Assembly (NCBI GenBank): GCA_045535305.1
Contig: JAZSLJ010000073.1
Span: 62,001 to 126,000 of the forward strand
DNA length: 64,000 bases
Source: UBA1081 sp045535305
Lineage (GTDB): Bacteria > Bacillota > Clostridia > Oscillospirales > Acutalibacteraceae
Direction of reading: 5' to 3'
The notes under the pieces were generated by a model. The model saw only the letters and a program-made list of their open reading frames with translations, searched no databases and had not been told where the DNA came from. Positions 25,984-35,140 of this stretch are shown one piece after another. The translations under genes and the position numbers were made by a program. Every line of letters starts with the position of its first letter. The first letter of the stretch is position 1.

Positions 25984-26907
25984 ATGAGAAATATCGAACT
26001 CGGCTGTTCAGGACTTAATGTACCTGCCGTTGCTGTTGGTTTTTGGCGTCTTAATTACAGCTATGATAAAAAGTATGTAGAGGATTTTATCCGTACTGCT
26101 ATGGAAAACGGTGCAAATTTCTTTGACCATGCTGATATTTACGGCAGAGGTGAAGCTGAAAGTCTTTTTTCAGAAGCTATCGGAATGACTCCGTCGCTTC
26201 GTGAAAAAATGTATATTCAGTCAAAATGCGGAATCGTTCCCGGTAAGAGTTTCGATTTTTCAAAGAAGCATATTCTGGACTCTGTTGACGGTAGTTTAAA
26301 GCGTCTTAAAACAGATTATCTTGATGTGCTGCTTCTTCATCGACCCGATACATTAATGGAACCGGAAGAAGTATGTGAAGCGTTTGATACACTTAAATCA
26401 AGCGGCAAAGTCCGTAATTTCGGCGTATCTAATCAAAATATCTGGCAGATGGAGTATTTAAGATCAAATCTTAACGTTCCGCTTGTCGCAAACCAGATGC
26501 AGTTGAGTATTGTTCACTGTCCTATGATTCAGTCTGGATTTAATGTAAATATGTACAATGATTCTTCCGTTGACAGAGGTGCAGGAATTATTGAATATTG
26601 CCGTTTAAATAAAATTACATTACAGGCATGGTCCCCGTTCCAATACGGACTCGGCGGCGGCACTTATATGGATAATCCCGATTATCCCGGAGTTAATGCA
26701 ATGCTCTCCGAACTCAGTGAAAAGTACGGTGTGTCAAAAACAACCATCGCTATGAGTTGGATTTTAAGCCATCCCGCAAAGATTCAGGGTATAAGCGGCT
26801 CTCTTAAAAAAGAAAGAATGCTTGATTGCCTTAAAGCGGCTGACATTAAACTTGACCGTGATGATTGGTACGCTCTTTATATGAGTAACAATAATATTTT
26901 ACCTTAA
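25984..26907 (+). CDS. Aldo/keto reductase family oxidoreductase
   Basis: A 307-residue TIM-barrel NAD(P)H reductase. The catalytic tetrad is visible as D and Y in FFDHADIYGRGEAE, K in IQSKCG and H in LLLHRPD. The cofactor end is seen as WSPFQYG and GISGSLKKERM. This is the YdhF-like branch. It starts 12 nt after the lipase-like gene with AGGGTG before the ATG, so the two are probably co-transcribed. The substrate cannot be told. Confidence 0.92.
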   Translation: MRNIELGCSGLNVPAVAVGFWRLNYSYDKKYVEDFIRTAMENGANFFDHADIYGRGEAESLFSEAIGMTPSLREKMYIQSKCGIVPGKSFDFSKKHILDSVDGSLKRLKTDYLDVLLLHRPDTLMEPEEVCEAFDTLKSSGKVRNFGVSNQNIWQMEYLRSNLNVPLVANQMQLSIVHCPMIQSGFNVNMYNDSSVDRGAGIIEYCRLNKITLQAWSPFQYGLGGGTYMDNPDYPGVNAMLSELSEKYGVSKTTIAMSWILSHPAKIQGISGSLKKERMLDCLKAADIKLDRDDWYALYMSNNNILP

Positions 26908-26913
26908 AATCAG

Positions 26914-26935
26914 CCCCATAGTTTATGCTATGGGG
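26914..26935 (+). terminator. Hairpin after the aldo/keto reductase
   Basis: CCCCATAG and CTATGGGG form an 8-bp stem with a 6-nt loop. The following T run is short (GTTAAAA), so it is a weak terminator or a processing hairpin. Confidence 0.45.
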
Positions 26936-26961
26936 TTAAAACTATTATACAGGAGATTATT

Positions 26962-27678
26962 ATGTCTGATAAGTTTTCAAGAACACGGCTTCTTTACGGT
27001 GATGAAGCTGTTGAAAAATTTAAAAATTCACGTGTTGCTGTATTCGGTATAGGTGGGGTAGGCGGCCATTGTGTTGAAGCTTTGGTGCGAAGCGGAATAG
27101 GCTGTATTGATATAATAGATAATGATACCGTATCAGAAACAAATATTAACAGGCAGATTATAGCAACAACCGAATCTGTGGGTAAACTGAAAGTTGATGT
27201 TATGGAAGAAAGAATAAAATCCATAAATCCGCAGTGTATAGTTAATAAATATCCTATTTTCTTTTTACCCGAGAATGCCGATACTTTTGATTTTACGTCT
27301 TACGATTATGTAATTGATTGTATTGATACAGTCAGCGGAAAACTCGCTATCGTTAAAAATGCTTATGAGCTTAATGTTCCTGTTATTTCATCAATGGGGG
27401 CAGGGAATAAGCTTGATACGACTGCATTTGAAATTGCCGATATTAATAAAACCTCAGTTTGTCCTCTTGCAAAAGTGATGCGAAAGCTTTGCAGAGAAAA
27501 CGGTATTAAAAAACTCAAAGTGGTTTATTCAAAAGAACCTGCAATAACTCCCCATATTATTGCTGATAATGATGAGGTTGCATCAAAACGCGTTACACCG
27601 GGCAGTAATGCTGTTGTGCCTGCTGTTGCAGGTCTTATTATTGCATCGGAAGTGTTGAGGGATTTAAGTATTGCATAA
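26962..27678 (+). CDS. tcdA: ThiF/HesA family tRNA t6A dehydratase (TcdA-like)
   Basis: A 238-residue E1-like enzyme. By family it cyclises threonylcarbamoyladenosine in tRNA to its hydantoin form using ATP. The ATP-binding loop GIGGVGGHCVEALVRSG (near residues 29-45) is intact. It is followed by DNDTVSETNINRQ, DCIDTVSGK and the TcdA-typical SMGAGNKLDTTAFEIADI. It ends GSNAVVPAVAGLIIAS. AGGAG lies ahead of the ATG. Other ThiF-fold roles are less likely given length and motifs. Confidence 0.9.
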   Translation: MSDKFSRTRLLYGDEAVEKFKNSRVAVFGIGGVGGHCVEALVRSGIGCIDIIDNDTVSETNINRQIIATTESVGKLKVDVMEERIKSINPQCIVNKYPIFFLPENADTFDFTSYDYVIDCIDTVSGKLAIVKNAYELNVPVISSMGAGNKLDTTAFEIADINKTSVCPLAKVMRKLCRENGIKKLKVVYSKEPAITPHIIADNDEVASKRVTPGSNAVVPAVAGLIIASEVLRDLSIA

Positions 27679-27732
27679 TACAGAAGGTTGTATTATAATT
27701 TAGATGTAAGCTCACTTAAAGGAGTGTTTAAA

Positions 27733-29100
27733 ATGAATTATGATGTTATAATTGTTGGTGCAGGCCCCGGAGGCATATTTGCTTGCTATGAATTGATGCA
27801 GTGTAAGCCTGATTTAAAGGTTGCTGTATTTGAAGCAGGGCATGCTTTAAACAAGCGTCATTGTCCCATAGATGGTGATAAAATAAAAAGCTGTATTAAC
27901 TGTAAATCATGCAGTATAATGAGCGGTTTCGGCGGTGCTGGTGCTTTTTCCGACGGAAAATATAATATCACCAACGATTTTGGCGGTACACTTTATGAGT
28001 ACATCGGCAAAAGACAAGCAATGGATTTGATGCATTATGTTGATGAAATCAATATGCGTTACGGCGGAGAAGGCACAAAACTTTATTCAACTGCAGGTAC
28101 CCGTTTTAAGACCGTATGTATTCAGAATGACTTACATTTGCTTGATGCATCTGTACGTCATTTAGGTACAGATATCAACTATATTGTACTCGAAAATCTT
28201 TTTGCTTATTTAAAGGATAAAGTTCAGTTCTTCTTTGATACTCCCGTTGCATCTGTTAATGTTATTGACGGCGGTTATGAAATTGTATGTAAAGATAATT
28301 CATATACCTGTAAAGACTGTATTATATCAGTAGGCAGAAGCGGCAGTAAATGGATGGAATCTGTATGTAAAGAGCTTGATATAGCTACAAAATCAAACCG
28401 TGTAGATATTGGTGTACGTGTGGAATTGCCCGCCGCGGTCTTTGCACATCTTACGGATGAACTTTATGAAAGTAAAATTGTTTACCGTACCGAAAAATAC
28501 GGTGATAAAGTACGTACATTCTGTATGAATCCCCACGGCTCTGTTGTAAATGAAAATACAAACGGTATTATTACGGTAAACGGACACAGTTATGAAGACC
28601 CTGCAAGGCAGACTGATAATACCAATTTTGCGTTACTTGTTGCAAAGCATTTTTCCGAACCGTTTAAAGATTCAAACGGATACGGCGAGTCAATAGCAAA
28701 ACTGAGCAATATGCTCGGCGGTGGTGTTATAGTTCAGCGTTTCGGTGATTTGATAAGAGGCCGTCGCTCCACACCAAGCCGTATTGAAGAAGCGTTTGTT
28801 ACTCCAACTCTTAATGCAACTCCCGGTGATTTGAGTCTTGTTCTTCCTAAGCGTATTCTTGACGGAATTATAGAGATGATATACGCTCTTGACAAAGTCG
28901 CCCCCGGTACTGCCAATGAGGATACCATGCTTTACGGTGTAGAGGTAAAGTTCTATAATATGGAAGTTGATGTAGATGAAAATCTTGAATCAAAATATAA
29001 AGGACTTTACATTATTGGTGACGGCAGCGGTATTACCCACTCTCTTTCTCATGCATCTGCAAGCGGTGTTCATGTAGCAAGAAATATTACATCTAAATAA
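27733..29100 (+). CDS. FAD-dependent dehydrogenase of the COG2509 type
   Basis: A 455-residue flavoprotein. The N-terminal FAD loop GAGPGGIFACYEL is followed by a four-cysteine stretch (HCPIDGDKIKSC, then CKSCSI) and FGGAGAFSDGK. That combination is characteristic of a conserved but uncharacterised dehydrogenase group. The C-terminus closes with GDGSGITHSLSHASASGVH, the second FAD-contact region. The cysteines could hold a metal centre or act in redox. The ATG at 27733 follows GGAGTG; the longer frame lacks a ribosome site. Physiological reaction unknown. Confidence 0.85.
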   Translation: MNYDVIIVGAGPGGIFACYELMQCKPDLKVAVFEAGHALNKRHCPIDGDKIKSCINCKSCSIMSGFGGAGAFSDGKYNITNDFGGTLYEYIGKRQAMDLMHYVDEINMRYGGEGTKLYSTAGTRFKTVCIQNDLHLLDASVRHLGTDINYIVLENLFAYLKDKVQFFFDTPVASVNVIDGGYEIVCKDNSYTCKDCIISVGRSGSKWMESVCKELDIATKSNRVDIGVRVELPAAVFAHLTDELYESKIVYRTEKYGDKVRTFCMNPHGSVVNENTNGIITVNGHSYEDPARQTDNTNFALLVAKHFSEPFKDSNGYGESIAKLSNMLGGGVIVQRFGDLIRGRRSTPSRIEEAFVTPTLNATPGDLSLVLPKRILDGIIEMIYALDKVAPGTANEDTMLYGVEVKFYNMEVDVDENLESKYKGLYIIGDGSGITHSLSHASASGVHVARNITSK

Positions 29101-29104
29101 GTTA

Positions 29105-29132
29105 AAAGTGGACAGTTATAACTGTCCACTTT
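29105..29132. terminator. Perfect-palindrome terminator between convergent genes
   Basis: A 28-nt perfect inverted repeat (each arm 14 nt, AAAGTGGACAGTTA and its complement) lies between the flavoprotein gene and the convergent fucosidase gene. A T-rich stretch follows. Confidence 0.75.
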
Positions 29133-29133
29133 G

Positions 29134-30516
29134 TTAGTTTGCAAGAATATATCGTATTTCAGGTGTTTTTCTGTACTTTTTGAATACGATTTTAATTTTA
29201 TCAGATTCCACAGGCTTTCCGGTACAAACTTTTTTATGTCCTATAGCTTTTCCCTCTGCATATTTTTTCCATTTGCCCTTTATATCAATATAAACCGTGA
29301 ATTCTTCTACGTGCTGACCGTTGCGTATGTTTTCAGCAATTACAACTTTATCAAACATTTCCGTTTTGTTAAATTGAATTATAATTTCCGGTTTTTTATC
29401 TCTTTGTGAAGGCATCCAGAATGAATCATCGTCTTTTGCTGTATTAGAGGCTTTGTATAAACCGCTTAATTCGCTTGATGATGTGATGCTACCGTCTTTG
29501 AGCAGATTATAGCCAAAAATAATTTTTAATTCATGACCGGTTGATTTAAGAATCTGCATTTCTGTGTCAGTAAGTTTGCCGCGCTTGTCGGGAGCGAGAC
29601 CGAGCATCAGGTTTGTGTTGTTGCCAACAGTTTTTGTGTATAAAGCAAGCAATTTATCCTTAGTTTTTGAACTGTAATCATCGTCTTTCTTGTAGAACCA
29701 GCTTTTACGCATAGGTATTATTACTTCACATGGAGCCCAACGGAATTCAGTTTCTTTTTTTATAGCCTTGCGTGAGCCTATATCAATTTCCATTATTCCG
29801 TTTTTCTTTTGCTTTTTAGAGTAGGGAATTGTTCCGTCCTCATCATATGCGTATGATGCAGGAACGCAGCTCCATTCACATTCCCTTGTTACGCCTCTGC
29901 TGTTACCTAACCATCTTGCGTCAGGTCCGCGGAATGTTATGGCGCAATCGGGCTGATGCTTACGGATAATATCGTAAATGGATTTGTAGTCAATATCTAT
30001 CTGTATTGCATCATCGCATCTGTCGTCAAGATAAAAACAGAAAAGCTCACCGTAATTTGTTACAAGCTCAGTAATCTGTGCCTGAAGATATGTATTATAT
30101 TCGGGTGTGTTAAAGCTTTTTTCGTGCCTGTCCCAGATAGGGTAGTATATGCCGAATTTTAAAGAGCTTTTTCTTGCCGATTCGGCAACCATCTGCACAA
30201 GGTCGCCTCTGCCGTCAAGCCAATTTGAATTTTTAACGCAGTAATTGGTTGTCTTAGTTTGCCAGTTGCAAAAACCGTCATAATGCTTTGCAGTTATAAC
30301 CATTCCGTTCATATTGCCGTCTTTGACAGCTTCTGCCCATAAATCTGTATCAAGATTTTCGGGATAGAACATTTCGGGTACGGCAAAACCGTCGCCGATT
30401 TCTCTTACTGTGAATGTGTTCATTCCGTAGTAAAATATTGCGTAAAATTCAGTATCCTGCCATTTTATCTGCCTTTCGGTAGGTTTTGTATCGGCAGCAA
30501 TTTCATATGATTTCAT
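29134..30516 (-). CDS. Alpha-L-fucosidase, GH29 family
   Basis: A 460-residue glycosidase that would release L-fucose from glycans. It begins with the GH29-typical WQDTEFYAIFYYGMNTFTVREIGDG and VITAKHYDGFCNWQTKTTNY. The candidate nucleophile is in FYLDDRCDD. The catalytic barrel runs to about residue 330. A C-terminal F5/8-type-C-like beta domain follows (VVIAENIRNGQHVEEF and KGKWKKYAEGKAIGHKK). There is no signal peptide, so it would act on imported oligosaccharides. It lies downstream of the glp-like trio on the same strand; a hairpin sits between them. A fucose-isomerase-like gene lies 18 kb away. Confidence 0.88.
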   Translation of the reverse strand: MKSYEIAADTKPTERQIKWQDTEFYAIFYYGMNTFTVREIGDGFAVPEMFYPENLDTDLWAEAVKDGNMNGMVITAKHYDGFCNWQTKTTNYCVKNSNWLDGRGDLVQMVAESARKSSLKFGIYYPIWDRHEKSFNTPEYNTYLQAQITELVTNYGELFCFYLDDRCDDAIQIDIDYKSIYDIIRKHQPDCAITFRGPDARWLGNSRGVTRECEWSCVPASYAYDEDGTIPYSKKQKKNGIMEIDIGSRKAIKKETEFRWAPCEVIIPMRKSWFYKKDDDYSSKTKDKLLALYTKTVGNNTNLMLGLAPDKRGKLTDTEMQILKSTGHELKIIFGYNLLKDGSITSSSELSGLYKASNTAKDDDSFWMPSQRDKKPEIIIQFNKTEMFDKVVIAENIRNGQHVEEFTVYIDIKGKWKKYAEGKAIGHKKVCTGKPVESDKIKIVFKKYRKTPEIRYILAN

Positions 30517-30536
30517 TTCTTTCTCCCATATCAGAA

Positions 30537-30559
30537 AGCCGCTGTTTTTCGCAGCGGCT
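30537..30559 (-). terminator. Hairpin between DUF1667 gene and fucosidase
   Basis: AGCCGCTG and CAGCGGCT form an 8-bp stem with a 7-nt loop. Reading on the minus strand, the following sequence is only weakly T-rich, so it may only partly terminate. Confidence 0.5.
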
Positions 30560-30567
30560 GTTGTTTA

Positions 30568-30930
30568 TTATTTGCCGTAATCGTTGTTTGTTGCGATAAT
30601 GTCAACACCTGTATTACAAACATTTTTAATGAAAATATCGCCTATTTTTACAGGTGCATTGACTGTTACTTTGTTGATTTCTTTCATAATATCAAATATT
30701 GCGCCTTTCGGAATAGGGCCGCTTGTTTTACAGGGAACAACAGGATGCTCACCGCCGTTAATTTTAACTGTGGAATGTATTGAGCGTACAGGATTAGTAA
30801 TTTCAGTTCTTGCATAAGCATCACCGCGTTTGCAGGTGTTGCCTGTAACCGAAACAACTTCATCGTTTTCAATTTCAACAGTTATCTGACAGCCTAAAGG
30901 ACAGGCTACACAGGTCATATCTTTTTTCAT
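30568..30930 (-). CDS. DUF1667 domain protein, iron-sulfur type
   Basis: A 120-residue protein with four N-terminal cysteines in CVACPLGC followed by NTCKRG, similar to the 4Fe-4S motif at the start of molybdopterin oxidoreductases. DUF1667 proteins always seem to accompany the two flavoproteins found just upstream here and are thought to act as an electron-transfer or docking subunit. The ATG at 30930 is preferred over a TTG at 30939, which sits too close to the GGAGG. It starts 5 nt after the stop of the upstream oxidoreductase gene. Confidence 0.85.
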   Translation of the reverse strand: MKKDMTCVACPLGCQITVEIENDEVVSVTGNTCKRGDAYARTEITNPVRSIHSTVKINGGEHPVVPCKTSGPIPKGAIFDIMKEINKVTVNAPVKIGDIFIKNVCNTGVDIIATNNDYGK

Positions 30931-30935
30931 TTTGC

Positions 30936-32192
30936 TCAATCCTCCACTCTGACTTTGATTGTACTGTTCTCGTTAAGAGTTGCAAGAACAGAAGCAGGAA
31001 TAACAACATTTTCCATTTCACCGGGAGCAAGCTTAACCTTTTTCTTAGATGAAAGAATATTGCCGTCAACCTCAACGGTAAGTTTTTTATTCATATATAT
31101 TGCACCTACACGGAAATAAAGCTTGACATCTTCAGCAGATTTAATATTTACTTTCTGAGGTACAATATATCTTACGCCGTTTTCGGGTGTAGTATTGATG
31201 TAAACTTTTTCATCTGAATCATTACCGAGAATATATCTTGCCGCACCTTCACCTGCAATCTGGGATTCAAGTGTAACATAGTCAACAAGGTCGTGAACCT
31301 GAAGAACGTTACCGCAAGCAAAAATACCTTCAATTTCAGTTTCTCTCATTTCATTAACAACAGCGCCGTTTGTGATTCTGTCAAGCTCAATACCTGCTTG
31401 TTTTGTAAGCTCGTTTTCGGGTATAAGACCAACGGAAAGCATAAGAGTATCACACTCTATGTACTCTTCCGTGCCGGGAATGGGCTGTAATCTGTCGTCT
31501 ACCTGAGCTATTGTTACACCTTCAAGTCTTTCTTTGCCGTGAGTTTCAATAACTGTTGTTGAAAGACGCAGCGGAATACCGAAATCGTCAAGACACTGAA
31601 CAATATTTCTTGTAAGACCGCCGGAGAAAGGCATAAGTTCGCAAACAACCTTAACCTCTGCCCCCTCAAGTGTCATTCTTCTTGCCATAATAAGTCCGAT
31701 ATCGCCAGAGCCGAGAATAACAACCTTTTTGCCGGGCATATAACCGTCTATATTAACATATTTTTGTGCTGTACCTGCAGTCATAATACCTGAAGCTCTT
31801 GTACCTGCAATCTGTAATGCTCCGCGGGGTCTTTCACGGCAACCCATAGCAAGAATGACAGCTTTAGCCTGTATCTGAATGAGTCCGTCAACTGTATTTA
31901 CCGCTGTAACAACTTTATCATCACTTACAGACAGTACCATTGTGTTGATTTTTACTTCAATATCTGTTTCTTTAACAAGTTCAATAAATCTTGCGGCATA
32001 TTCGGGGCCTGAAAGTTCTTCACCGAAATAGTGCAGACCGAAACCTGTATGAATACACTGTTCAAGAATACCGCCCAGAGTTTCGGCACGTTCAAGAATA
32101 ACGATTTTTTCTACACCGCATTCTTTTGCTTTAAGAGCAGCTGCCATACCTGCAGGGCCGCCGCCTACTACAACAAGGTCATAGTTAATCAT
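30936..32192 (-). CDS. NAD(P)/FAD-dependent oxidoreductase, second subunit of glp-like trio
   Basis: A 418-residue pyridine-nucleotide-disulfide-type flavoprotein. The FAD loop GGGPAGMAAALKAKECG and the NAD loop ILGSGDIGLIMARRM (near residue 156) are both intact. The FAD-closing motif FACGNVLQVHDLVD lies near 290. A roughly 100-residue C-terminal region without cysteines follows. It lies 11 nt after the GlpA-like gene and 5 nt before the DUF1667 start. It likely carries electrons from the GlpA-like subunit to NAD or another acceptor. Confidence 0.88.
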   Translation of the reverse strand: MINYDLVVVGGGPAGMAAALKAKECGVEKIVILERAETLGGILEQCIHTGFGLHYFGEELSGPEYAARFIELVKETDIEVKINTMVLSVSDDKVVTAVNTVDGLIQIQAKAVILAMGCRERPRGALQIAGTRASGIMTAGTAQKYVNIDGYMPGKKVVILGSGDIGLIMARRMTLEGAEVKVVCELMPFSGGLTRNIVQCLDDFGIPLRLSTTVIETHGKERLEGVTIAQVDDRLQPIPGTEEYIECDTLMLSVGLIPENELTKQAGIELDRITNGAVVNEMRETEIEGIFACGNVLQVHDLVDYVTLESQIAGEGAARYILGNDSDEKVYINTTPENGVRYIVPQKVNIKSAEDVKLYFRVGAIYMNKKLTVEVDGNILSSKKKVKLAPGEMENVVIPASVLATLNENSTIKVRVED

Positions 32193-32203
32193 TATTCTTC
32201 ACC

Positions 32204-33634
32204 TCACTTTGTTTTGTCAAACAGAATGTTTGAATTTCCGCCGAATTTTGTAATTTCATTTATTTCGCATCCAAGCTCACGGGCAAGTATTTCAACAACT
32301 TTAGAGCCGCAGAAACCGCCCTGGCATCTGCCCATACCTGCTCTTGTTCTTCTCTTTACACCGTCAACATCTCTTGCGCCTGCAGGAGCTTTTATTGCAT
32401 CAATAATTTCACCCTCGGTGATTGTTTCGCAACGGCAGATGATTCTTCCGTATGCGCTGTTTGTTTTAATAAGCTCTGCACGTTCTTCGTCAGTCATATG
32501 TCTGAATCTTACGGGAGCTTCTCTTGTATCATCATAATCAGCCTTAACTGTTGCGTCTGTGAAAATTCCTTTTATAATGTCCTCAATATACTCTGCAATA
32601 GCAGGTGCAGAAGAAAGACCGGGAGATTCAATACCTGCCGCATTGATAAGTCTTGAATTCTTTTCACTTATTCCGATGATAAATTCATGTGCCGCAGCGT
32701 GAGCACGAAGACCTGTAAATGATGTGATAGCATTTCTGGTATTAACAGAGGGAACACTCTTAACAGCATATTTTCTTACATCGTTAAGACCTGAATTTGT
32801 GGTAGCAACATTTGATTTGTCATCAATGTCTTCCGCGGTAGGACCTACAATAAGGTTTCCGTCAACAGTGGGAGATACAAGAATACCTTTACCCATTTTG
32901 CTTGGACACTGGAATATAGTATGGCTGACTGTATCACCAACTGAACGGTCAAGCATAAAATATTCACCTTTTCTGGCTGTGATGCTTATAGTATCGTCGC
33001 CTGCCATTCTTGCAAGGTCGTCAGAAAATACACCTGCGGCATTGATAACATATTTAGCTTCTATTTCACCTTGAGTTGTTTCAAGTGTGAGCTTGTCCTC
33101 AGCTGTTTTTACTGCTTTGACTTCACAGTTTCTTATAAATTCAACACCGTTGCTTACCGCACATTCAGCTGCAGCAATAGTAAGTTCGTAGGGACATACA
33201 ATACCTGCTGTGGGAGCATAAAGAGCAGATGTTGCTTCGTTGCTGAGATTGGGTTCAAGCTTAAGCAACTCACTCTTAGAAAGTATTTTTAATTCGGGAA
33301 CACCGTTGTTGATTCCTCTTTGAAGAAGAGATTTCAGATGCTCGTCCTCTTCTGCTGAAAAAGCAACTACAAGAGAGCCGTTATTCTTGTACGGAACATT
33401 GAGCTTTTTTGTTGTTTCGGGCATCATAGCACAGCCCTTGACATTCATTTTTGCCATAAGAGAGCCTTCTGAAGCATCAAAGCCTGCGTGAACAATACCG
33501 CTGTTAGCTTTTGTTGCCCCCATAGCAACATCATTACATTTCTCTAAAAGAGCAATTTTGAGATTGTACTTGGAAAGCGCACGGGCAGTCATACATCCTG
33601 TTACACCGGCACCTACGATTACTATATCGTACAT
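32204..33634 (-). CDS. GlpA-like FAD oxidoreductase with C-terminal [2Fe-2S] domain
   Basis: A 476-residue flavoprotein related to anaerobic glycerol-3-phosphate dehydrogenase. It has the DAO-type FAD loop GAGVTGCMTARALSKYN and motifs ATKANSGIVHAGFD and GLRAHAAAHEFIIG. A C-terminal BFD-like domain has four cysteines: CRCETITEGEI, then GRCQGGFCG. It is the first gene of a three-gene operon with a second flavoprotein and a DUF1667 protein. Glycerol 3-phosphate is the best guess by family and operon layout. No glycerol kinase or facilitator gene is nearby, so another 2-hydroxy substrate is possible. Confidence 0.85.
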   Translation of the reverse strand: MYDIVIVGAGVTGCMTARALSKYNLKIALLEKCNDVAMGATKANSGIVHAGFDASEGSLMAKMNVKGCAMMPETTKKLNVPYKNNGSLVVAFSAEEDEHLKSLLQRGINNGVPELKILSKSELLKLEPNLSNEATSALYAPTAGIVCPYELTIAAAECAVSNGVEFIRNCEVKAVKTAEDKLTLETTQGEIEAKYVINAAGVFSDDLARMAGDDTISITARKGEYFMLDRSVGDTVSHTIFQCPSKMGKGILVSPTVDGNLIVGPTAEDIDDKSNVATTNSGLNDVRKYAVKSVPSVNTRNAITSFTGLRAHAAAHEFIIGISEKNSRLINAAGIESPGLSSAPAIAEYIEDIIKGIFTDATVKADYDDTREAPVRFRHMTDEERAELIKTNSAYGRIICRCETITEGEIIDAIKAPAGARDVDGVKRRTRAGMGRCQGGFCGSKVVEILARELGCEINEITKFGGNSNILFDKTK

Positions 33635-33675
33635 AAGTCTGTATCTCCTTTATAATTAAATTTCATACATTAAAT

Positions 33676-33704
33676 ATTATAACAAAGCATAATTATAAAA
33701 TCAA
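33676..33704 (-). promoter_or_regulatory. Promoter for the glp-like operon
   Basis: Minus-strand TTGATT (33704-33699) and TATAAT (33681-33676) with 17 nt spacing. The start codon is about 42 nt downstream with AAGGAG between. Confidence 0.75.
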
Positions 33705-33733
33705 TAGAATAAAATATATTTTATATATCAAAA

Positions 33734-34570
33734 TTATGCCTGTCGTAAAGCATTGAGTATTTCATACGGTATTTTTAAATTGCCGTTACCTGTGCCGATA
33801 TTATAGCCGTCTTTGTTTGTACCGTGAAAATCAGAACCGCCTGTGATTTTAAGCCCGATATCAGCCGCCATTTTTCTGTAACGTATACCCATATCATCAG
33901 TATATTCTGTGTGATATCCCTCTACGGCATCAAGACCTGAAGATTTAAGATGAGTCAGAATTGTGTATAATTCTTCGTTGCTTTTGCCAATCTGATTAAG
34001 ATGTGCAAGAGAGGATTTTCCGCCGCACTGCTTTATTATTTCAATAGCTTTTTCGGGTGAAAGTGTAGTTCTTTCTACATATGCAGGTCTGCCGTGTTTT
34101 AAATACTTGTCAAAGGCTTCATTTATTGTAGAAACATAACCCTTTTTCAGCATAGCTTTTGCAATCTGACTTCTTCCTGTTACTTTTGATGTGGCTTCTG
34201 CCAGAATGTCGTCAACAGTTATGTTGATGCCGATATCTTTGAGCAATTCTGCAACCTTTCTGTTACGTATTTCACGCTGATATATCATTTCGTCAAGAAT
34301 TTCTGTTATGGCAGGGCAGTCTATGTCAAATCCAAGTCCTAACAGATGCATTTCCGTGTCAGATGTAACGGAAAATTCAATGCCGGTTATAACCTCAATG
34401 CCATATTTTTTGCCTGCTTCAATCGCTTCATGCAATCCGTCGATTGTATCGTGGTCAGTGAGTGCTATTGCACAAAGCCTAGCATCTTTTGCGGCTTTAA
34501 CAACCTGAGTAGGTGTAAAAGTTCCGTCAGAACAGGTGGAATGTGTGTGCAGGTCAATGTACTTACACAT
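33734..34570 (-). CDS. PHP-domain phosphoesterase (RNase AM/YciV-like)
   Basis: A 278-residue metal-dependent phosphoesterase. The PHP metal motifs are present: DLHTHSTCSDGTFTP, LTDHDTIDG, GIEFSV, LAHLNQIG and GSDFHGTN. Relatives remove 5' nucleotides from nucleotides or RNA (E. coli YciV/RNase AM). Its start follows directly after the stop of the Cys-rich gene at 34571, so the two are translationally coupled. Confidence 0.88.
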   Translation of the reverse strand: MCKYIDLHTHSTCSDGTFTPTQVVKAAKDARLCAIALTDHDTIDGLHEAIEAGKKYGIEVITGIEFSVTSDTEMHLLGLGFDIDCPAITEILDEMIYQREIRNRKVAELLKDIGINITVDDILAEATSKVTGRSQIAKAMLKKGYVSTINEAFDKYLKHGRPAYVERTTLSPEKAIEIIKQCGGKSSLAHLNQIGKSNEELYTILTHLKSSGLDAVEGYHTEYTDDMGIRYRKMAADIGLKITGGSDFHGTNKDGYNIGTGNGNLKIPYEILNALRQA

Positions 34571-35068
34571 TTACATCATCCTTTCTGCAAAATCTTCAAT
34601 TTCATCAAGCATAGAATTCATGTTGATTATGTATTCTTTTATTTCATCATCTCTTGAAAGCAATCGGGCAACTTTTCGTATTTGTCTGATAAAAGCGTAA
34701 TTAACCTTGATATTTTCTGACAGCAACGGACAACTGCTGATTCCTCTTATGTCGGCTCTTACAGAGAATCCGTTTTCACCGATTACAGGGAAATACGGGT
34801 AAATACGGCAGGCGAGAGGTCTTGTTTTTCTGTCGCATTCTCCGTTGCAGACTACCATTTTGTATCCGAAATTGCCTTCACAATCAAGTATATTAAATTC
34901 GTCAATATCTTTTATTAATTCTTCTTCACCTGGAAATAAAAACATTCCTGTATTGCTGTCGCCCTTACAGCAGATGCCGCCGCAAAGTCTGCCGCAGTCG
35001 GTTGAAAGGGGAGTTGTTCGGTCAAGTAAGTCGTAAGCCTTTATTATAAGCAATGATTTGTTATTCAT
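34571..35068 (-). CDS. Cys-rich YkgJ-like metal-binding protein
   Basis: A 165-residue cytoplasmic protein with about seven cysteines. They include CGRLCGGICC near the N-terminus, CNGECDRKTRPLACRIYPYFP in the middle and SCPLL later. The pattern fits proteins that bind zinc or an iron-sulfur cluster (YkgJ-type). The ATG at 35068 (MNNKSLL) has GGGTGATA just upstream; the longer frame crosses the promoter. It is the first gene of a pair with the PHP phosphoesterase. Function unknown. Confidence 0.75.
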   Translation of the reverse strand: MNNKSLLIIKAYDLLDRTTPLSTDCGRLCGGICCKGDSNTGMFLFPGEEELIKDIDEFNILDCEGNFGYKMVVCNGECDRKTRPLACRIYPYFPVIGENGFSVRADIRGISSCPLLSENIKVNYAFIRQIRKVARLLSRDDEIKEYIINMNSMLDEIEDFAERMM

Positions 35069-35084
35069 CAGTATCACCCATATT

Positions 35085-35113
35085 ATTATATATCTTTTTT
35101 TATATGTGTGCAA
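35085..35113 (-). promoter_or_regulatory. Promoter for the Cys-rich/PHP gene pair
   Basis: Minus-strand TTGCAC (35113-35108) and TATAAT (35090-35085) with 17 nt spacing, about 17 nt before the start codon. Confidence 0.65.
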
Positions 35114-35140
35114 GGTGAATTATCGTTTACATTTAAATTA

